Positions 9,838 through 22,500 of a stretch of 64,000 nt of DNA are shown here, piece by piece. Position 1 is the first letter of the stretch, and every line of letters begins with the position of its first letter. The translations under genes were made by a program, and so were the position numbers. The DNA is from a gamma proteobacterium HTCC2207 (lineage in GTDB: Bacteria; Pseudomonadota; Gammaproteobacteria; Pseudomonadales; Porticoccaceae): the NCBI GenBank assembly GCA_905182855.1, contig CAJJDA010000009.1:62001-126000 (forward strand), written 5' to 3'. Below the pieces are notes generated by a model. It saw only the letters and a list, made by a program, of their open reading frames with translations. It was not told where the DNA came from and made no database searches.

Positions 9838-10560
9838 ATGCCAAACCAAGATCCCCTAGCCGACGAACATTCAAGCACAAAAAAGCCAGAGAGCTTGCTG
9901 CTAAACCTCGCGTTTAATTTGCTGGTACCCACATTGGTTTTAACCAAGCTGAGTTCCCCTGACTTTTTAGGGATTAAACTGGCCATCGTTGTCGCACTCG
10001 CATTCCCCATCGGTTATGGATTGCATGATTTCATCACTCGCGGAAAGCTAAATTTCTTTTCCGGCCTGGGTGTTGTCAGTGTGACTCTGACAGGCGGCAT
10101 CAGCCTTATGGAACTCGATGCTATTTATATCGCCGTTAAAGAGGCCTCCATCCCTGCAATATTTGGCCTGGCTACGCTGATTTCCCTGAAAACATCGCAG
10201 CCGCTTATTCATACGTTTTTACTGAATGAAGCCATTTTGGAAACCCAAAAAATCAAAGATGCCTTGGCGGAAAATGGTAAGCAGTCAGAGTTTGACAAGT
10301 TATTAGTTAATGCATCTTGGATTTTAGCCGGATCTTTCTTTCTTTCATCATTACTCAATTATTTATTAGCCGTGATTATATTGACCGCGGACCCGGGCAC
10401 CGTGCTGTTTAATGAACAGCTCGGGAAAATGACCGCACTCAGTTTTCCAGTGATTGCCCTGCCTGCAATGGTCGTTCTGACAGCCGATTTATTCTATCTT
10501 TTCAGAGGTATCACCCGGCTGACGGGTATTCCTTTAGAAGGCATCGTAAAACAGAAATAG
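9838..10560 (+). CDS. VC0807-family integral membrane protein
   Basis: This 240-residue polytopic membrane protein matches the uncharacterised VC0807 family of marine gammaproteobacteria. The hydrophobic segments are at roughly residues 22-40, 45-62, 72-92, 100-118, 158-180 and 200-222. The recognisable family pattern includes G-K-M-T-A-L-S-F-P-V-I-A-L-P near residue 195. No catalytic motif is visible. It is sometimes labelled an MFS or intracellular septation relative, without proof. The start lacks a clear Shine-Dalgarno sequence. The yciI-like gene follows after 15 bp, which suggests cotranscription. Confidence 0.8.
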   Translation: MPNQDPLADEHSSTKKPESLLLNLAFNLLVPTLVLTKLSSPDFLGIKLAIVVALAFPIGYGLHDFITRGKLNFFSGLGVVSVTLTGGISLMELDAIYIAVKEASIPAIFGLATLISLKTSQPLIHTFLLNEAILETQKIKDALAENGKQSEFDKLLVNASWILAGSFFLSSLLNYLLAVIILTADPGTVLFNEQLGKMTALSFPVIALPAMVVLTADLFYLFRGITRLTGIPLEGIVKQK

Positions 10561-10575
10561 CTGAGGCAATAGACC

Positions 10576-10875
10576 ATGTGGTACGCAATTATTAGTCAAG
10601 ATAACGATAATAGTCTGACCCAGCGACAGTCTGCGCGAACTGCCCATCTCAATCGACTGCATCAACTTAAAAATACCGGGCGCTTATTAGTGGCAGGTCC
10701 GCATCCCGCAATTGACAACCCTGAGCCAGGCGAAGCCGGGTTCACCGGCAGTTTGGTGATAGCCGAATTCGACTCATTGGCGGATGCGAAGGCCTGGGCC
10801 GATGCTGATCCCTATGTGAGCGCCGGTGTCTATGCCTCAGTGACCGTAAAACCGTTCAATCGAGTCCTACCTTAA
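10576..10875 (+). CDS. YciI-like protein
   Basis: This is a 99-residue YciI-family protein with a ferredoxin-like dimeric fold. The family's conserved His-Asp pair can be seen as the His of R-T-A-H-L-N-R and the Asp of A-D-P-Y. The N-terminus (M-W-Y-A-I-I-S) and the segment G-P-H-P-A fit the family well. The biochemical role of YciI in proteobacteria is not established. It is probably in one transcription unit with the upstream membrane protein. Confidence 0.88.
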   Translation: MWYAIISQDNDNSLTQRQSARTAHLNRLHQLKNTGRLLVAGPHPAIDNPEPGEAGFTGSLVIAEFDSLADAKAWADADPYVSAGVYASVTVKPFNRVLP

Positions 10876-10956
10876 GTTCTCCGACACAGCCGAAGCATTA
10901 GCTTTTTTGCCCGATCAAGGTATGATTCACCCCTCTAAAACTATGAAAGAAGAACT

Positions 10957-11725
10957 ATGAACTTCCGACTCCTAACGATAGCTGTTTTTTTAGGCGCCTT
11001 TGCCGCCAATACTCCTGCTCAAGAGGTCGCTGACCCCGAGATTCAGGATGCCACGAACACTGCTGTCGCTGAGACTGAGACTGTGGTGATAGTCCCAGCC
11101 CAAAAGCCTGCAATTAAGCCACAGCCGCGCTACGTCTCTGATGAATTCTATGTACCCCTGAGAGAAACCCCCTGCTCACGCTGCAAAATTGTCCACCGCG
11201 GTTTAAAATCTGGCACCAAGCTAATGCTAATCGACCTCCAAGACGGTTGGGCATTGATGAAGACGGCCAATGGTACTGTGGGTTGGGTCGAAGAACAGTT
11301 TCTGAGTGAGCTGCCAATAGCACGAATTCAGCTGATTAAGGATCAGAAGGTACTGAACACCTTAAAAATGCGCAATGACAAACTTGAACAGATTATGCGA
11401 GAACTGCGCAAGCAATCTAATGCACTGCGCGGCGAGCTCGATAGCACCTCGGGCAGCAATGACAACCTCGCGGATGAACTTGCCAATATTAAAGAGATCT
11501 CTGCTGACGCCATCGCGCTGAACAATCAGAACCAAAAGCTGGTTAAGAAAAATCATATGCTGCAAGGGCGAAAATGACGTGTTGAAAGCTAATGTTAGTG
11601 ACATGAAAAAAGACCGTAGCAATGAGTCATTTTTATACGGCGGCATAACCGCTTTTCTCGGCGCCATATTAGTCGCTCTGATCCCTAAATTACGCGGTAG
11701 AAAACAGTTTTCAGAGTGGCAGTAA
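10957..11725 (+). CDS. SH3-domain periplasmic protein with C-terminal anchor (YgiM-like), frameshifted
   Basis: This is a TIGR04211-type protein. It has a signal peptide (residues 1-21, cleavage after N-T-P-A-Q), a bacterial SH3 domain (about 58-120), a coiled coil (about 125-205) and a C-terminal transmembrane anchor. The first frame stops at 11577 just before the anchor. The next frame reads straight on through E-N-D-V-L-K and a hydrophobic segment to a TAA at 11723-11725. The shift maps near the GGG at 11566-11568. Removing one G restores L-Q-G-E-N-D and gives 255 residues, a typical family length. The protein probably acts in the cell envelope, and its exact role is unknown. A sequencing error is as likely as a real mutation. 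Confidence 0.85.
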
Positions 11726-11807
11726 CTCACCGGTAACAAGGGTCAATAGGATCACAGAAACGTCGGTTGCGGCGATATTTTTGTAACATTAAAACGGAAG
11801 TTTTCTC

Positions 11808-12455
11808 ATGAAGAAGTCATTTTGTAAGCTGGTCATCTCTCTGGCGTTGGTGTTTTCAACAGCGCCTGCCTACGCCGTCTCAGCTAATCCTCAAGTCCTT
11901 TTTAAAACTGACAAAGGCGATTTTCTCGTCGAACTATATCCCAAGAAAGCCCCCGTCAGTGTTGACAGCTTTATAAAGCACGTAAATGGTTTTCACTATG
12001 ACGGATTGATTTTTCACCGAGTGATTAATAAATTTATGATTCAAACCGGCGGCTTCACTTTCGATATGACGTCCCGGACAAGTGATCGCCCGATGATAGT
12101 TAATGAATCTGACAACGGTCTTAAAAATAAGCGCGGCACCCTTGCAATGGCGCGTACCAGCGATCCAGACAGCGCACTGGCGCAGTTTTTTATCAACCAT
12201 AAATACAATCGGTTTTTAGATTATAAAGAGGGCCGGCCCGGCTATGCCGTTTTCGGCAAGGTCATCTCAGGCCTGGCGATAGTGGATAGTATTGCAGTGG
12301 TCGAGACAACCAACGTTAAAGGCTATGCCGATGTGCCAGTGGAACCGATTCGGATACTCAGTGCACGACTACTCAACCCAGAAGCCGTGACGCTTTTGCC
12401 TGAACAGAAAAAAGAAAAAAAGCCGGTATTTGAAAGACCAATTCCCATTCGGTAG
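11808..12455 (+). CDS. Periplasmic peptidyl-prolyl cis-trans isomerase, cyclophilin type
   Basis: This 215-residue protein begins with a clear Sec signal peptide (cleavage after A-Y-A, about residue 23), followed by a cyclophilin domain (about 30-190). Core motifs are Y-D-G-L-I-F-H-R-V-I and a Q-T-G-G segment, then M-A-R-T and A-Q-F-F-I-N. It should catalyse proline isomerisation during folding of exported proteins. The C-terminal Lys/Pro-rich tail is unusual but short. The ATG is preceded by GGAAG. It resembles PpiA in location and size, though the orthology is not certain. Confidence 0.9.
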   Translation: MKKSFCKLVISLALVFSTAPAYAVSANPQVLFKTDKGDFLVELYPKKAPVSVDSFIKHVNGFHYDGLIFHRVINKFMIQTGGFTFDMTSRTSDRPMIVNESDNGLKNKRGTLAMARTSDPDSALAQFFINHKYNRFLDYKEGRPGYAVFGKVISGLAIVDSIAVVETTNVKGYADVPVEPIRILSARLLNPEAVTLLPEQKKEKKPVFERPIPIR

Positions 12456-12467
12456 CGGAGGAATCAG

Positions 12468-13214
12468 ATGGTCGCCCTGAGTATTAATCTCAACAAAATT
12501 GCCCTGATCAGAAATTCTCGAGAGGGCAACTACCCCAACGTCATTAGTCATGCACAGCTATGCATCGACGAAGGCGTCGAGGGTATTACCGTGCACCCGA
12601 GACCCGATCAACGTCATATTCGCCCCATCGATGTGCGTCAGCTGAATCAGCTTGTAAGCCCACTCAGCACCGTAGAGTTTAATATTGAAGGTAACCCCTT
12701 TGCACCATCGCTTGGCGATTACCCCGGTTTTATAGCATTAGTCAAAGAGTCACAGCCTGAACAGTGCACCCTAGTGCCGGACAATAATGACCAGCTTACC
12801 TCTGATCATGGTTTTGACCTGAATATAACCGGCGAACAATTAATGCCCATTATTCAGGACCTCAAAGCACAGGGCATACGGGTAGCACTGTTTATGGACC
12901 CTGATCCTGCGCAGATACAACTGGCCGCACAGGTCGGAGCAGATCGCGTTGAACTTTACACGGGCCCCTATGCAGCCGCCTGGGGCACTGACAATCTTGA
13001 TAGACTTTTTCAGCGTCATCTGGCGGCGGCAGAACTTGCCACATCGCTGGGCATGGGCGTTAACGCGGGACATGACCTGAACTTAGACAACTTGGCCAAA
13101 TTTGCCAGCATACCTAGCCTGCTTGAAGTGTCCATTGGCCATGCGTTTACCGTGGATTCTCTGGCAATGGGCATGACTAACGCGCTACGGGCTTACAAAA
13201 CATTACTCAGCTAG
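12468..13214 (+). CDS. pdxJ: Pyridoxine 5'-phosphate synthase
   Basis: PdxJ condenses 1-deoxyxylulose 5-phosphate with 3-amino-2-oxopropyl phosphate to make pyridoxine 5'-phosphate. The 248-residue TIM-barrel protein shows H-P-R-P-D-Q-R-H-I (about residues 42-50), N-I-E-G-N near residue 68, and the C-terminal phosphate-binding G-H-A-F-T-V-D. An excellent Shine-Dalgarno sequence, GGAGGA, precedes the ATG. In many gammaproteobacteria pdxJ lies beside recO or acpS; here it follows a cyclophilin gene by 12 bp. Confidence 0.97.
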   Translation: MVALSINLNKIALIRNSREGNYPNVISHAQLCIDEGVEGITVHPRPDQRHIRPIDVRQLNQLVSPLSTVEFNIEGNPFAPSLGDYPGFIALVKESQPEQCTLVPDNNDQLTSDHGFDLNITGEQLMPIIQDLKAQGIRVALFMDPDPAQIQLAAQVGADRVELYTGPYAAAWGTDNLDRLFQRHLAAAELATSLGMGVNAGHDLNLDNLAKFASIPSLLEVSIGHAFTVDSLAMGMTNALRAYKTLLS

Positions 13215-13222
13215 GTAACGCC

Positions 13223-14083
13223 ATGCCTGACAACCTATCATCATTAACACTGTCCTGTATTGGCGCCGGCCGACTCGGGAAAACCCTCTGCCATCTATTT
13301 GCTCAACACCTGCACATAGGGCACATAATCAATTGCTCTGAAGACTCTGCCCGGTTAGCCGTCAAGTTTATTGGCGCAGGCCAGGCTAGGCGCGTGCCAG
13401 TCGATAGTGCTGACATCTGGTTGATCGCCACACCAGACAACGAAATCAAAGCGGCCAGTGCGGTTCTTAGAACTGCCAGCGTGCTTCGTGAAAGCGATAC
13501 GGTCTTCCACTGCAGCGGGGCATTAAACGCAGCGGAGTTAGACATCAGCGACTGCCACACCGCCTCAGTTCACCCGATTCACAGCTTTGCCGACCCGCAG
13601 CAGTCCATCAGCCAGTTTGCTGGCACACCCTGCGGTATGGAGGGTAACCGCAGCGCGTTAGACCGACTTCAGCCATTGTTTGAGCGGGTGGCGGCCAAAC
13701 CCTTTGTCATAGACAGCCAGCAAAAAGCCCTCTATCACGCCGCTACCGTCATGACCTGTAACTATCTGGTGAGCCTTTTAGAACTGGGCCAGAAAATGTT
13801 AACCGCCGCAGGTGTTAGCCCGCAACAGGGTGTCAACCCGCTGGAACCTCTCATACGCCAGACACTGGACAATTATTTTAACACCGACGCCATCAGCGCC
13901 CTCACCGGCCCGATCTCGCGCGGTGACACCGCCACCGTGGCATCGCATATACAGGCACTGCAGCAGCAGCCAAACAACTGGCAGCAGGTATACCGCGCGT
14001 TGGGAAACACCACCCGAGTAATCGCGGCTAAAGCAGGGCCAGAGCAAGCGCAGAAAACCTTAGCGCAATTGACAGACTTTTAA
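13223..14083 (+). CDS. Rossmann-fold/DUF2520 protein
   Basis: This 286-residue protein has an N-terminal NAD(P)-binding Rossmann-like domain (I-G-A-G-R-L-G at about residues 13-19) followed by a DUF2520 helical domain with the conserved S-V-H-P-I-H-S-F (near residue 114). The architecture resembles ketopantoate reductase, ProC and 6-phosphogluconate dehydrogenases, but the substrate is unknown. It starts 8 bp after pdxJ and is followed by a TrmH-type gene after 18 bp, so the three may share a transcript. Confidence 0.85.
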   Translation: MPDNLSSLTLSCIGAGRLGKTLCHLFAQHLHIGHIINCSEDSARLAVKFIGAGQARRVPVDSADIWLIATPDNEIKAASAVLRTASVLRESDTVFHCSGALNAAELDISDCHTASVHPIHSFADPQQSISQFAGTPCGMEGNRSALDRLQPLFERVAAKPFVIDSQQKALYHAATVMTCNYLVSLLELGQKMLTAAGVSPQQGVNPLEPLIRQTLDNYFNTDAISALTGPISRGDTATVASHIQALQQQPNNWQQVYRALGNTTRVIAAKAGPEQAQKTLAQLTDF

Positions 14084-14101
14084 ACTCAGGCACAGACCAT
14101 C

Positions 14102-14887
14102 ATGACTAAAGGCAACAACAAAGAGCCTCGCACCGACAGCGCTGAGTACGTCAAACGCAAAGCATTTTTTGATCAGTTAATCACTGTGTATGGCCGCAAG
14201 CCCGTACTAGAAATACTGCAGGACGAGAGCCTGCAGATCTACCGCGTACATCTCGCCGACTCCAACCGTGACGGTGGAATCATCGACCAGATCAAGCAAC
14301 AGGCCGCCGCGCGGAGTATCGAAGTCTGCTTTCATAGTCGCCCCGCCCTATCGCGAATCTCACGCAACAGCAAACAGGATCAGGGCGCCGCCTGCGACAT
14401 CCACTGCCCCGGCTATCAGCCCTATGAACAGGCACTACAAAAGACAATGACCGGCGCTATTATTGCACTCGACGGCGTCACCAATCCGCAGAATCTTGGC
14501 ATGATCATACGCAGTGTTACCGCCAGCCCGGCACATGGTTTACTGATTCCGAGTAAAGGTACCGCCGACATCTCTCCACTGGTTATCAAAGCTAGCGCCG
14601 GAACCTTATTTAAAGGCAATATACTGCGCTGCGACTCACTGCTCGCCGCCCTTAAAGACTTTCAATCGCGCGGCTATGCCCTATGCACCCTCTCCTCGCA
14701 CCAATCAACCCCCATCACGGAATTCTCCCCCACCGGCCCGGTAGTCTTTGTACTGGGCAACGAAAGCGAAGGCGTCAGCAAAGAAATAATGGCCCTAAGT
14801 GATCACCGCGTCGGCATTCCCATGGCAAATGGCGTCGAGTCTTTAAATGTCGCTGTCACCGCCGCAATAATCGCCTTTAGGCTTTAA
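14102..14887 (+). CDS. SpoU/TrmH-family RNA 2'-O-methyltransferase
   Basis: This 261-residue SPOUT-class methyltransferase has an N-terminal substrate-binding domain (to about residue 105) and a C-terminal trefoil-knot domain. The three family motifs are visible: N-P-Q-N-L-G-M-I-I-R, V-L-G-N-E-S-E-G-V, and I-P-M-A-N-G-V-E-S-L-N-V-A-V. Members methylate the ribose 2'-OH in rRNA or tRNA. Whether the target is like that of RlmB (23S G2251) or another nucleotide cannot be decided here. The gene is complete and ends a plus-strand run, convergent with the MFS gene. Confidence 0.9.
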   Translation: MTKGNNKEPRTDSAEYVKRKAFFDQLITVYGRKPVLEILQDESLQIYRVHLADSNRDGGIIDQIKQQAAARSIEVCFHSRPALSRISRNSKQDQGAACDIHCPGYQPYEQALQKTMTGAIIALDGVTNPQNLGMIIRSVTASPAHGLLIPSKGTADISPLVIKASAGTLFKGNILRCDSLLAALKDFQSRGYALCTLSSHQSTPITEFSPTGPVVFVLGNESEGVSKEIMALSDHRVGIPMANGVESLNVAVTAAIIAFRL

Positions 14888-15014
14888 GGCGCGCAGTAAC
14901 AGTCTTGAATCAAACGCTTTTGATGGCAGTCTAGTCCCTGCGACTCTGGCGCTGTTAGAAACCGGCAGGAAGGCTAGCCTAGCAATGCTTCTTGTGGTGG
15001 CGCTCACCAATCGC

Positions 15015-16244
15015 CTAATTTTTGGCGCCATTTGCGCGAATATGCCATAACGGTGAGAACAGTGCAGTGAGTACAGCAACGGTAAAGGTGACGGCTGACA
15101 CGGCTAAAAAGGCGTTTGTTAGGCCGACACTTTCGACTGTCACACCACAGACCCAGGCACCCAATGGTGCACCGCCAAATAGGCACAGTTGATAGACTGA
15201 TGCCGCACGTGAGCGCAGCAGCAAGGGAACCTGGCTGTGTAAAATAGTCCGCCCCAATGTCATAGACAGACCGGAGCAGGCGCCCCAGATATAAACCAAA
15301 GGAAACAGTAGCCACATGCTAGGTGCAGCAGCGATAAATCCCACCATGCTGCCGCGCAGTAAAAAGCTAACAACCATAAGTCTGCCCGGCCGATTAAACA
15401 TCTTGCTACGTTTCATGACACCAAAATTGGCGCTGACAATACCCAGTGAAAAAACAATCTGTAGTGTCGCGTAGAGCCCTGCCCCCCCGCCATAAAGCTC
15501 ACGGGCAATTAATGGCATTCCCACCAGATAAACCCCGAAGGCTAAAAACCCTGTGGCGAAGACAATCATGAGTAGATGCAGCAGGCCTTTGTCGTCTCGA
15601 AATAACTGCAACCCTTCGCGTAATTCTTGCCAGCTATGTTTTACCGTTTTGCTCTCTTTGACCGGCGCTACAGCTCCTTTGGGAACCGGATGACTGCGTT
15701 TGATCAGTACCGAGCTCACCACTAAGATGGCCATCTGAAAGGCCAGCAGCTGCGGCAGACTGACAATGTCTAACTGCCCCGCTACCCAGAAGCCAACGGC
15801 CTGCGCAATAAACTGTACCATCATGACCTTGGCAACGGTTTGGTGGATCAGGTCGGGCGCAGCAAATCCGAGCATACTCTCGCGGGCAGGCTGCACAAAT
15901 GCTGAGATGGTGCCAAACGCGATACCAAACAGCAGCAATAGATTAAATGTCAGTTCACCGGTTATCACAGAGACCATTAAAACAGCCAGTGGCAGCACAT
16001 ACATGATATACAGTAATGACAGCCAAGTACCGCGATGACGGCGGTCTGATGCGACACCACCGGGGAGAATAAATAACAGATTAGGCAGTAATACCGCCAT
16101 CTGCGCCAGACCTAGCTGGCTTGGGGTTTCCATAAGCACGCCAACGACTAGCCAGGGGAATAATACCTTGTGTAAGCCCATAGCCAGATTGCTGGCGCCC
16201 ATGGCGGCGAGATAGTAACCAAAAGAAAACTGCGTAGTCGGCAC
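15015..16244 (-). CDS. MFS transporter
   Basis: This 409-residue major facilitator superfamily protein, about 12 transmembrane helices, is of the MFS_3/EntS-like exporter type. A D-R-R-H-R-G loop between helices 2 and 3 is the family's conserved cytoplasmic motif. The substrate is unknown. The start is GTG placed directly after the stop of the small upstream membrane protein gene (TAGGTG), so expression is probably by translational coupling. No independent Shine-Dalgarno sequence is visible, and the start is therefore moderately uncertain. Confidence 0.82.
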   Translation of the reverse strand: MPTTQFSFGYYLAAMGASNLAMGLHKVLFPWLVVGVLMETPSQLGLAQMAVLLPNLLFILPGGVASDRRHRGTWLSLLYIMYVLPLAVLMVSVITGELTFNLLLLFGIAFGTISAFVQPARESMLGFAAPDLIHQTVAKVMMVQFIAQAVGFWVAGQLDIVSLPQLLAFQMAILVVSSVLIKRSHPVPKGAVAPVKESKTVKHSWQELREGLQLFRDDKGLLHLLMIVFATGFLAFGVYLVGMPLIARELYGGGAGLYATLQIVFSLGIVSANFGVMKRSKMFNRPGRLMVVSFLLRGSMVGFIAAAPSMWLLFPLVYIWGACSGLSMTLGRTILHSQVPLLLRSRAASVYQLCLFGGAPLGAWVCGVTVESVGLTNAFLAVSAVTFTVAVLTALFSPLWHIRANGAKN

Positions 16245-16463
16245 CTATTTACGACGCTGGCGCAGCATCACTATCAGGCGCCCCAGTAGGGCGGCGGTGG
16301 CGACAATGACCGTTAAGCCAAAGACAACCATCAGTAGATTTGAGGCTATTTCAGCGACAGGTACCTCATACACTTTGACTGCCATCAACAGAAAGGCAAA
16401 ACAGGCGACCATGGAGGCTATCCATGTTGAGCGCTGCTGTATTTGTTTCTTTAGATTAGACAT
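16245..16463 (-). CDS. Small membrane protein, unknown function
   Basis: This is a 72-residue hydrophobic protein with a basic N-terminal segment, two predicted transmembrane helices (about residues 12-30 and 38-62) and a very basic C-terminus (R-Q-R-R-K). I do not recognise a family. Its stop codon abuts the GTG of the MFS transporter gene, so it could be a small partner of that transporter. Confidence 0.6.
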   Translation of the reverse strand: MSNLKKQIQQRSTWIASMVACFAFLLMAVKVYEVPVAEIASNLLMVVFGLTVIVATAALLGRLIVMLRQRRK

Positions 16464-16573
16464 CTAACGACCTTTGCTAGCAAATAACGGTGACGTGGCT
16501 ATCAGTGAATCCATAGGTTGGCTCGTCAGCGTAATTAGCGCCCTGTCTGGCGCATTTACTGCGATGCTATCGA

Positions 16574-18628
<2,055 letters not shown>

Positions 18629-18632
18629 TTAT

Positions 18633-19487
18633 TCAGCTATCTTGGCCGCGCTGAAAAGACACATCGCGAGCACGTTGCCGATAATGGTCTATGGTTTGCG
18701 CGGTCATAGAACTGCGGGACTCATCCATGACATTGAGGTCTAATGCTGTCGCCATAACGTCGATCGCTTTGATCATAATATCAAACGCCTCGACCGGCTC
18801 TTCTATATCATCAAGGGCCATAAACAGGGTCACGCCCGGTATCTGTAGCTGTCGAATAGTATTCAAATCAAACGTGCCAGGATTGAGCAAATTAGCCATA
18901 CTAAACAACACTGGGCCTGATCCATCGTCAAGTAGGTGGCGATGAAAAATTTTCATTGCGCCGTAGCGAAAGCCAACACCGAGTATGGTATTGAGCAGAT
19001 CCGCGCCGGTCACGGTCTCGCCTTTATTGGCCATAAGGTGCATGACCAAAACGTCTGGCGCTGATTCGTTGTCACTGCTGAGCTGCTCATTTTTTTGTGA
19101 GCTCAGCGCCGGCGTGGGTTCCGTCTCGCGCTTTTGTTCCCCGGGCGGCCGATCGAATATTGCATTATCTAGATCAAAGATAGCCTGTGACGGTTCAGGT
19201 TCAAAGCCAAAGCTTGTAGATCCATGCAGTCTATCTTCGACATGACGCAACTGCTCGTCGTCACGAATACCCACAACCCTCGATTGGCCTAAGGGAAACT
19301 CGCCGGCGGCCGGCGGCTTTGCAGCGCCCCCCTCGGCATCAGCTGAGGCCTTGCGCAGCTTGCGCGACGACATTTGGAGATTTTCGTAGCGATTATTTTT
19401 TACACGCCGTGCGCCGTCGAGCAAAATGGCGACTACCACGAGCACCCCGATTATTATTAATATTTCCCGCGGCCCAAAAACGTCCAT
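18633..19487 (-). CDS. zipA: Cell division protein ZipA
   Basis: ZipA tethers FtsZ to the inner membrane at the division site. The 284-residue protein has an N-terminal membrane anchor (residues about 8-24), a charged linker of about 120 residues, and a C-terminal FtsZ-binding domain (about 145-275) with L-L-N-T-I-L-G-V-G-F-R-Y-G. It lies 75 bp after smc and 16 bp before ligA. The linker is less proline/glutamine-rich than in E. coli, but the architecture is standard. Confidence 0.95.
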   Translation of the reverse strand: MDVFGPREILIIIGVLVVVAILLDGARRVKNNRYENLQMSSRKLRKASADAEGGAAKPPAAGEFPLGQSRVVGIRDDEQLRHVEDRLHGSTSFGFEPEPSQAIFDLDNAIFDRPPGEQKRETEPTPALSSQKNEQLSSDNESAPDVLVMHLMANKGETVTGADLLNTILGVGFRYGAMKIFHRHLLDDGSGPVLFSMANLLNPGTFDLNTIRQLQIPGVTLFMALDDIEEPVEAFDIMIKAIDVMATALDLNVMDESRSSMTAQTIDHYRQRARDVSFQRGQDS

Positions 19488-19562
19488 ATTACCGAGTTAC
19501 CTAATAATTAATTAAGCGGTGAGTATTATCGCTTATCATTCTAACAAACCGTCGTCTTACTA

Positions 19563-22500
19563 TCAGGCTTCTGCCAACTCGGCAGCCTGATTAACATCTA
19601 CTGTCACTAGCCTAGAAACGCCTGGCTCATGCATAGTTACGCCAACCAGTTGATTGGCCGCTTCCATGGAAATCTTGTTGTGTGTAATAAAGATAAACTG
19701 CACCTCTGACGACATCTCTTTTACCATGGCCGCATAGCGACCAACATTGGCATCATCGAGAGGCGCATCAACCTCATCCAACATACAAAATGGTGCCGGA
19801 TTAAGTTTAAAGATCGCAAACACCATGGCAATCGCGGTCATCGCTTTTTCGCCACCCGAAAGCAGGTGAATCGAAGCATTCTTTTTGCCCGGTGGACGCG
19901 CCATTAAAGTAACACCGGTGTCCAGTAAATCGTTGCCTGTCATTTCCAGATAGGCATGGCCACCGCCAAACAATTTAGGAAATAACGCCTGAAGATGGCC
20001 ATTGACCAATTCAAAGGTCTCTTTAAATCTAGAGCGCGTTTCGCGATCAATCTTTTGAATCGCATTAGTCAGTGTCAGCAGAGCTTCTTCCAACTCGCCA
20101 TTTTGCTGATCTAAGTAATCCTTGCGCTCTGACTCAATTTTGTATTCATCAATAGCAGCCAAATTAATAGGCCCAAGTCGTTGGATACGATTGCTAATCA
20201 GCTGTATCTGCTCTTCCCAGTCGACCAACACCGCATCATCTGCAAGGCTTTCCAGTAACAACTCAAGATCCCCATTTTTTTCGAGGATCTGTTCTTCAAT
20301 GGTGCGACTTAATGTGCTGATCTCTTGCGCGGCGATGCGCTGTTGCTCAAGATCGCCTCGCACAGCCTGCACCTGCAGTTCCAATCCAGCACGCAGTTTT
20401 TCCTGTTCGCGCATCTGGTGATCAACCGACTCAACCAAGGCTCTGGCCTCTGCGAGTTCAGCCTCAACTAACAGACGTGCTTCCAACTGAATCTCAAGTT
20501 CCATTTTATGGCCTTCAGTCGGGTCTTCTTTAATGCTGAAGGCATCACGCAACTGCTGTCGACGCTCTTGGAGGCGCTCAACTTGAATTTCTAAACGCCC
20601 GATACCGTCCCGAATAGAACCAATCTGGGTAGTAAGAGCACTTTCGCGCATAGCCAGTTCCTGGCGACGATCACGGTCATGACGTGCTGTTTGTCGAACC
20701 TTATCCGACTCAGTGCGACAGATATCGCGCTGCGTCATTAGTGACTCACGCTGCTGAGTATCTACTTCCATTTTTTCAATCGATTCTTGCAGGATCACTC
20801 GCGCTGCGGCGAGGTTTTCCTGCTCTGCCTCTGACTGCTTTCGCACATCTGTCAGCTCTGTTTCGGCGCGCTCTTGGCGGGCTTTAAATTGCTCTATTTG
20901 AACTTCACCAGCACTCAGTTTAGAGCGCAGTTCCGCATAGCTACTTTGCTGTTGGGCAATCTGAGTGGCAATTTCCTGACGAGAGGCCTCAAGACTGCGC
21001 AAGCGCTGCTCATTGTCTTGACGGGCATCTTCGACTTCAATAACCTTTTCGCTCAGTATAGCCGTCTCTTCAGCAATCGTTTCAAGCTCTCGTTTGCGCT
21101 GCAAAACTCCGGCCGTCGCGTCTTTATCTCTGGCCACACGCAACCAATTACTGCCGAGCCAAATACCTTCGCGTGTAACCACTGATTCAATAGCGGACAA
21201 TGTTGGCTGCAGTTTTAACGCCTCACTCAAACTCTCTGCGGCATAAACATTAGCCATCAGCGCATCGGCAGCGTCGCCTTTAACAAGATCGCTGAGCGGC
21301 TGGCCTTTGCTGCCCCCCTTTGCTGCCACTACGGATTGACCAATAAGCAGTAATTCGCCTTTTTTGAAGTCATCCAACAAACCTAAATTGCTGACAACAT
21401 CATCAACTGAGATAGCCTGTAGGTAACTTCCCAGAACCGTTTCTACGGCAACTTCCCAACCGCTATCAGGCTTAATAGCATCAACTAATCTGGGGTTTTC
21501 TGCCAAGCCCTTTGTCACCAACCATTGCTTCTCGGCATCATCACCCATCGACGCCTGCTGTAATGCCTCTAGTGAAGCATGACGACCTTTTAAAGCTTGC
21601 TGACGACTGCGTACATCGTTGTGCTCGGCTGCCGCGACTTTTTCCTGTTCGCGTAATATTTCAATAGCTTCGCCATTATCAATACGCTGTTTATCGATAG
21701 TCTCGCGAGCTAATTCAGCCTCGGCGAGCATCTCTTGAATCATGGCCATTTCTTCTTCGGCTGGACTGGCCTGAAAGCTATTGGCTTCTTTAGACAGGGT
21801 ATCCTGTCGTTCCGTGAGCCGGCGCAGGAGTTGCTCTAGGTGTTGAATACGAGATTGCTGCACTTCAGCCTGCTGTCGTGGACTCGCTGAATTTTGATTA
21901 AACTCATCCCAGGTCTGCTGCCAGTTTTGCATGGCGATCTCGGCGGCCTGTAAGGCTTCAGAGGAGATAGCCTCGGCCTGACTGGCGGCCTCTAGCGCTG
22001 GCGACAACTCACTGAACTCAGCATCCCAACCAGCCACTTTAAGTCTATCCGCTTTAAGGTGCTCCTCGGCTTCGGTAAAGTTGCGTTCGGTCTGCTCTAG
22101 ATCTTTATGTAGCTCCTGAGCTCGCTGCTGCGCATGCTCTATCGCCTGCTCAACGCGAGCGACTTCGCCGCCAATTTTATAAAAGCGTGCCTGCACCTCA
22201 TTGAATGCATCCGTGTGATCAGTAAAGCCTGCGCGCAATTTCTCAATACTGGTGTCACAGACGCTGCGCTGAGTAACAATTCTTTCTTGTTCAACCTCAA
22301 AACCACCGATAACCTGCTTTTGCTCGGTGGCCGATACATCAAACCCACGCCATTTCAGGGCCAGTAATTCTGTCGTCAGTTGGCGTTCGTCTTTTTTGTA
22401 TTCAGAGTACTTTTCTGCGGCCTTAGCCTGGCGTTCCAGGCGAGACAATTGACGTGCGAGTTCGTCACGGATATCCGTCAATCGCTCAAGATTCTCCATC

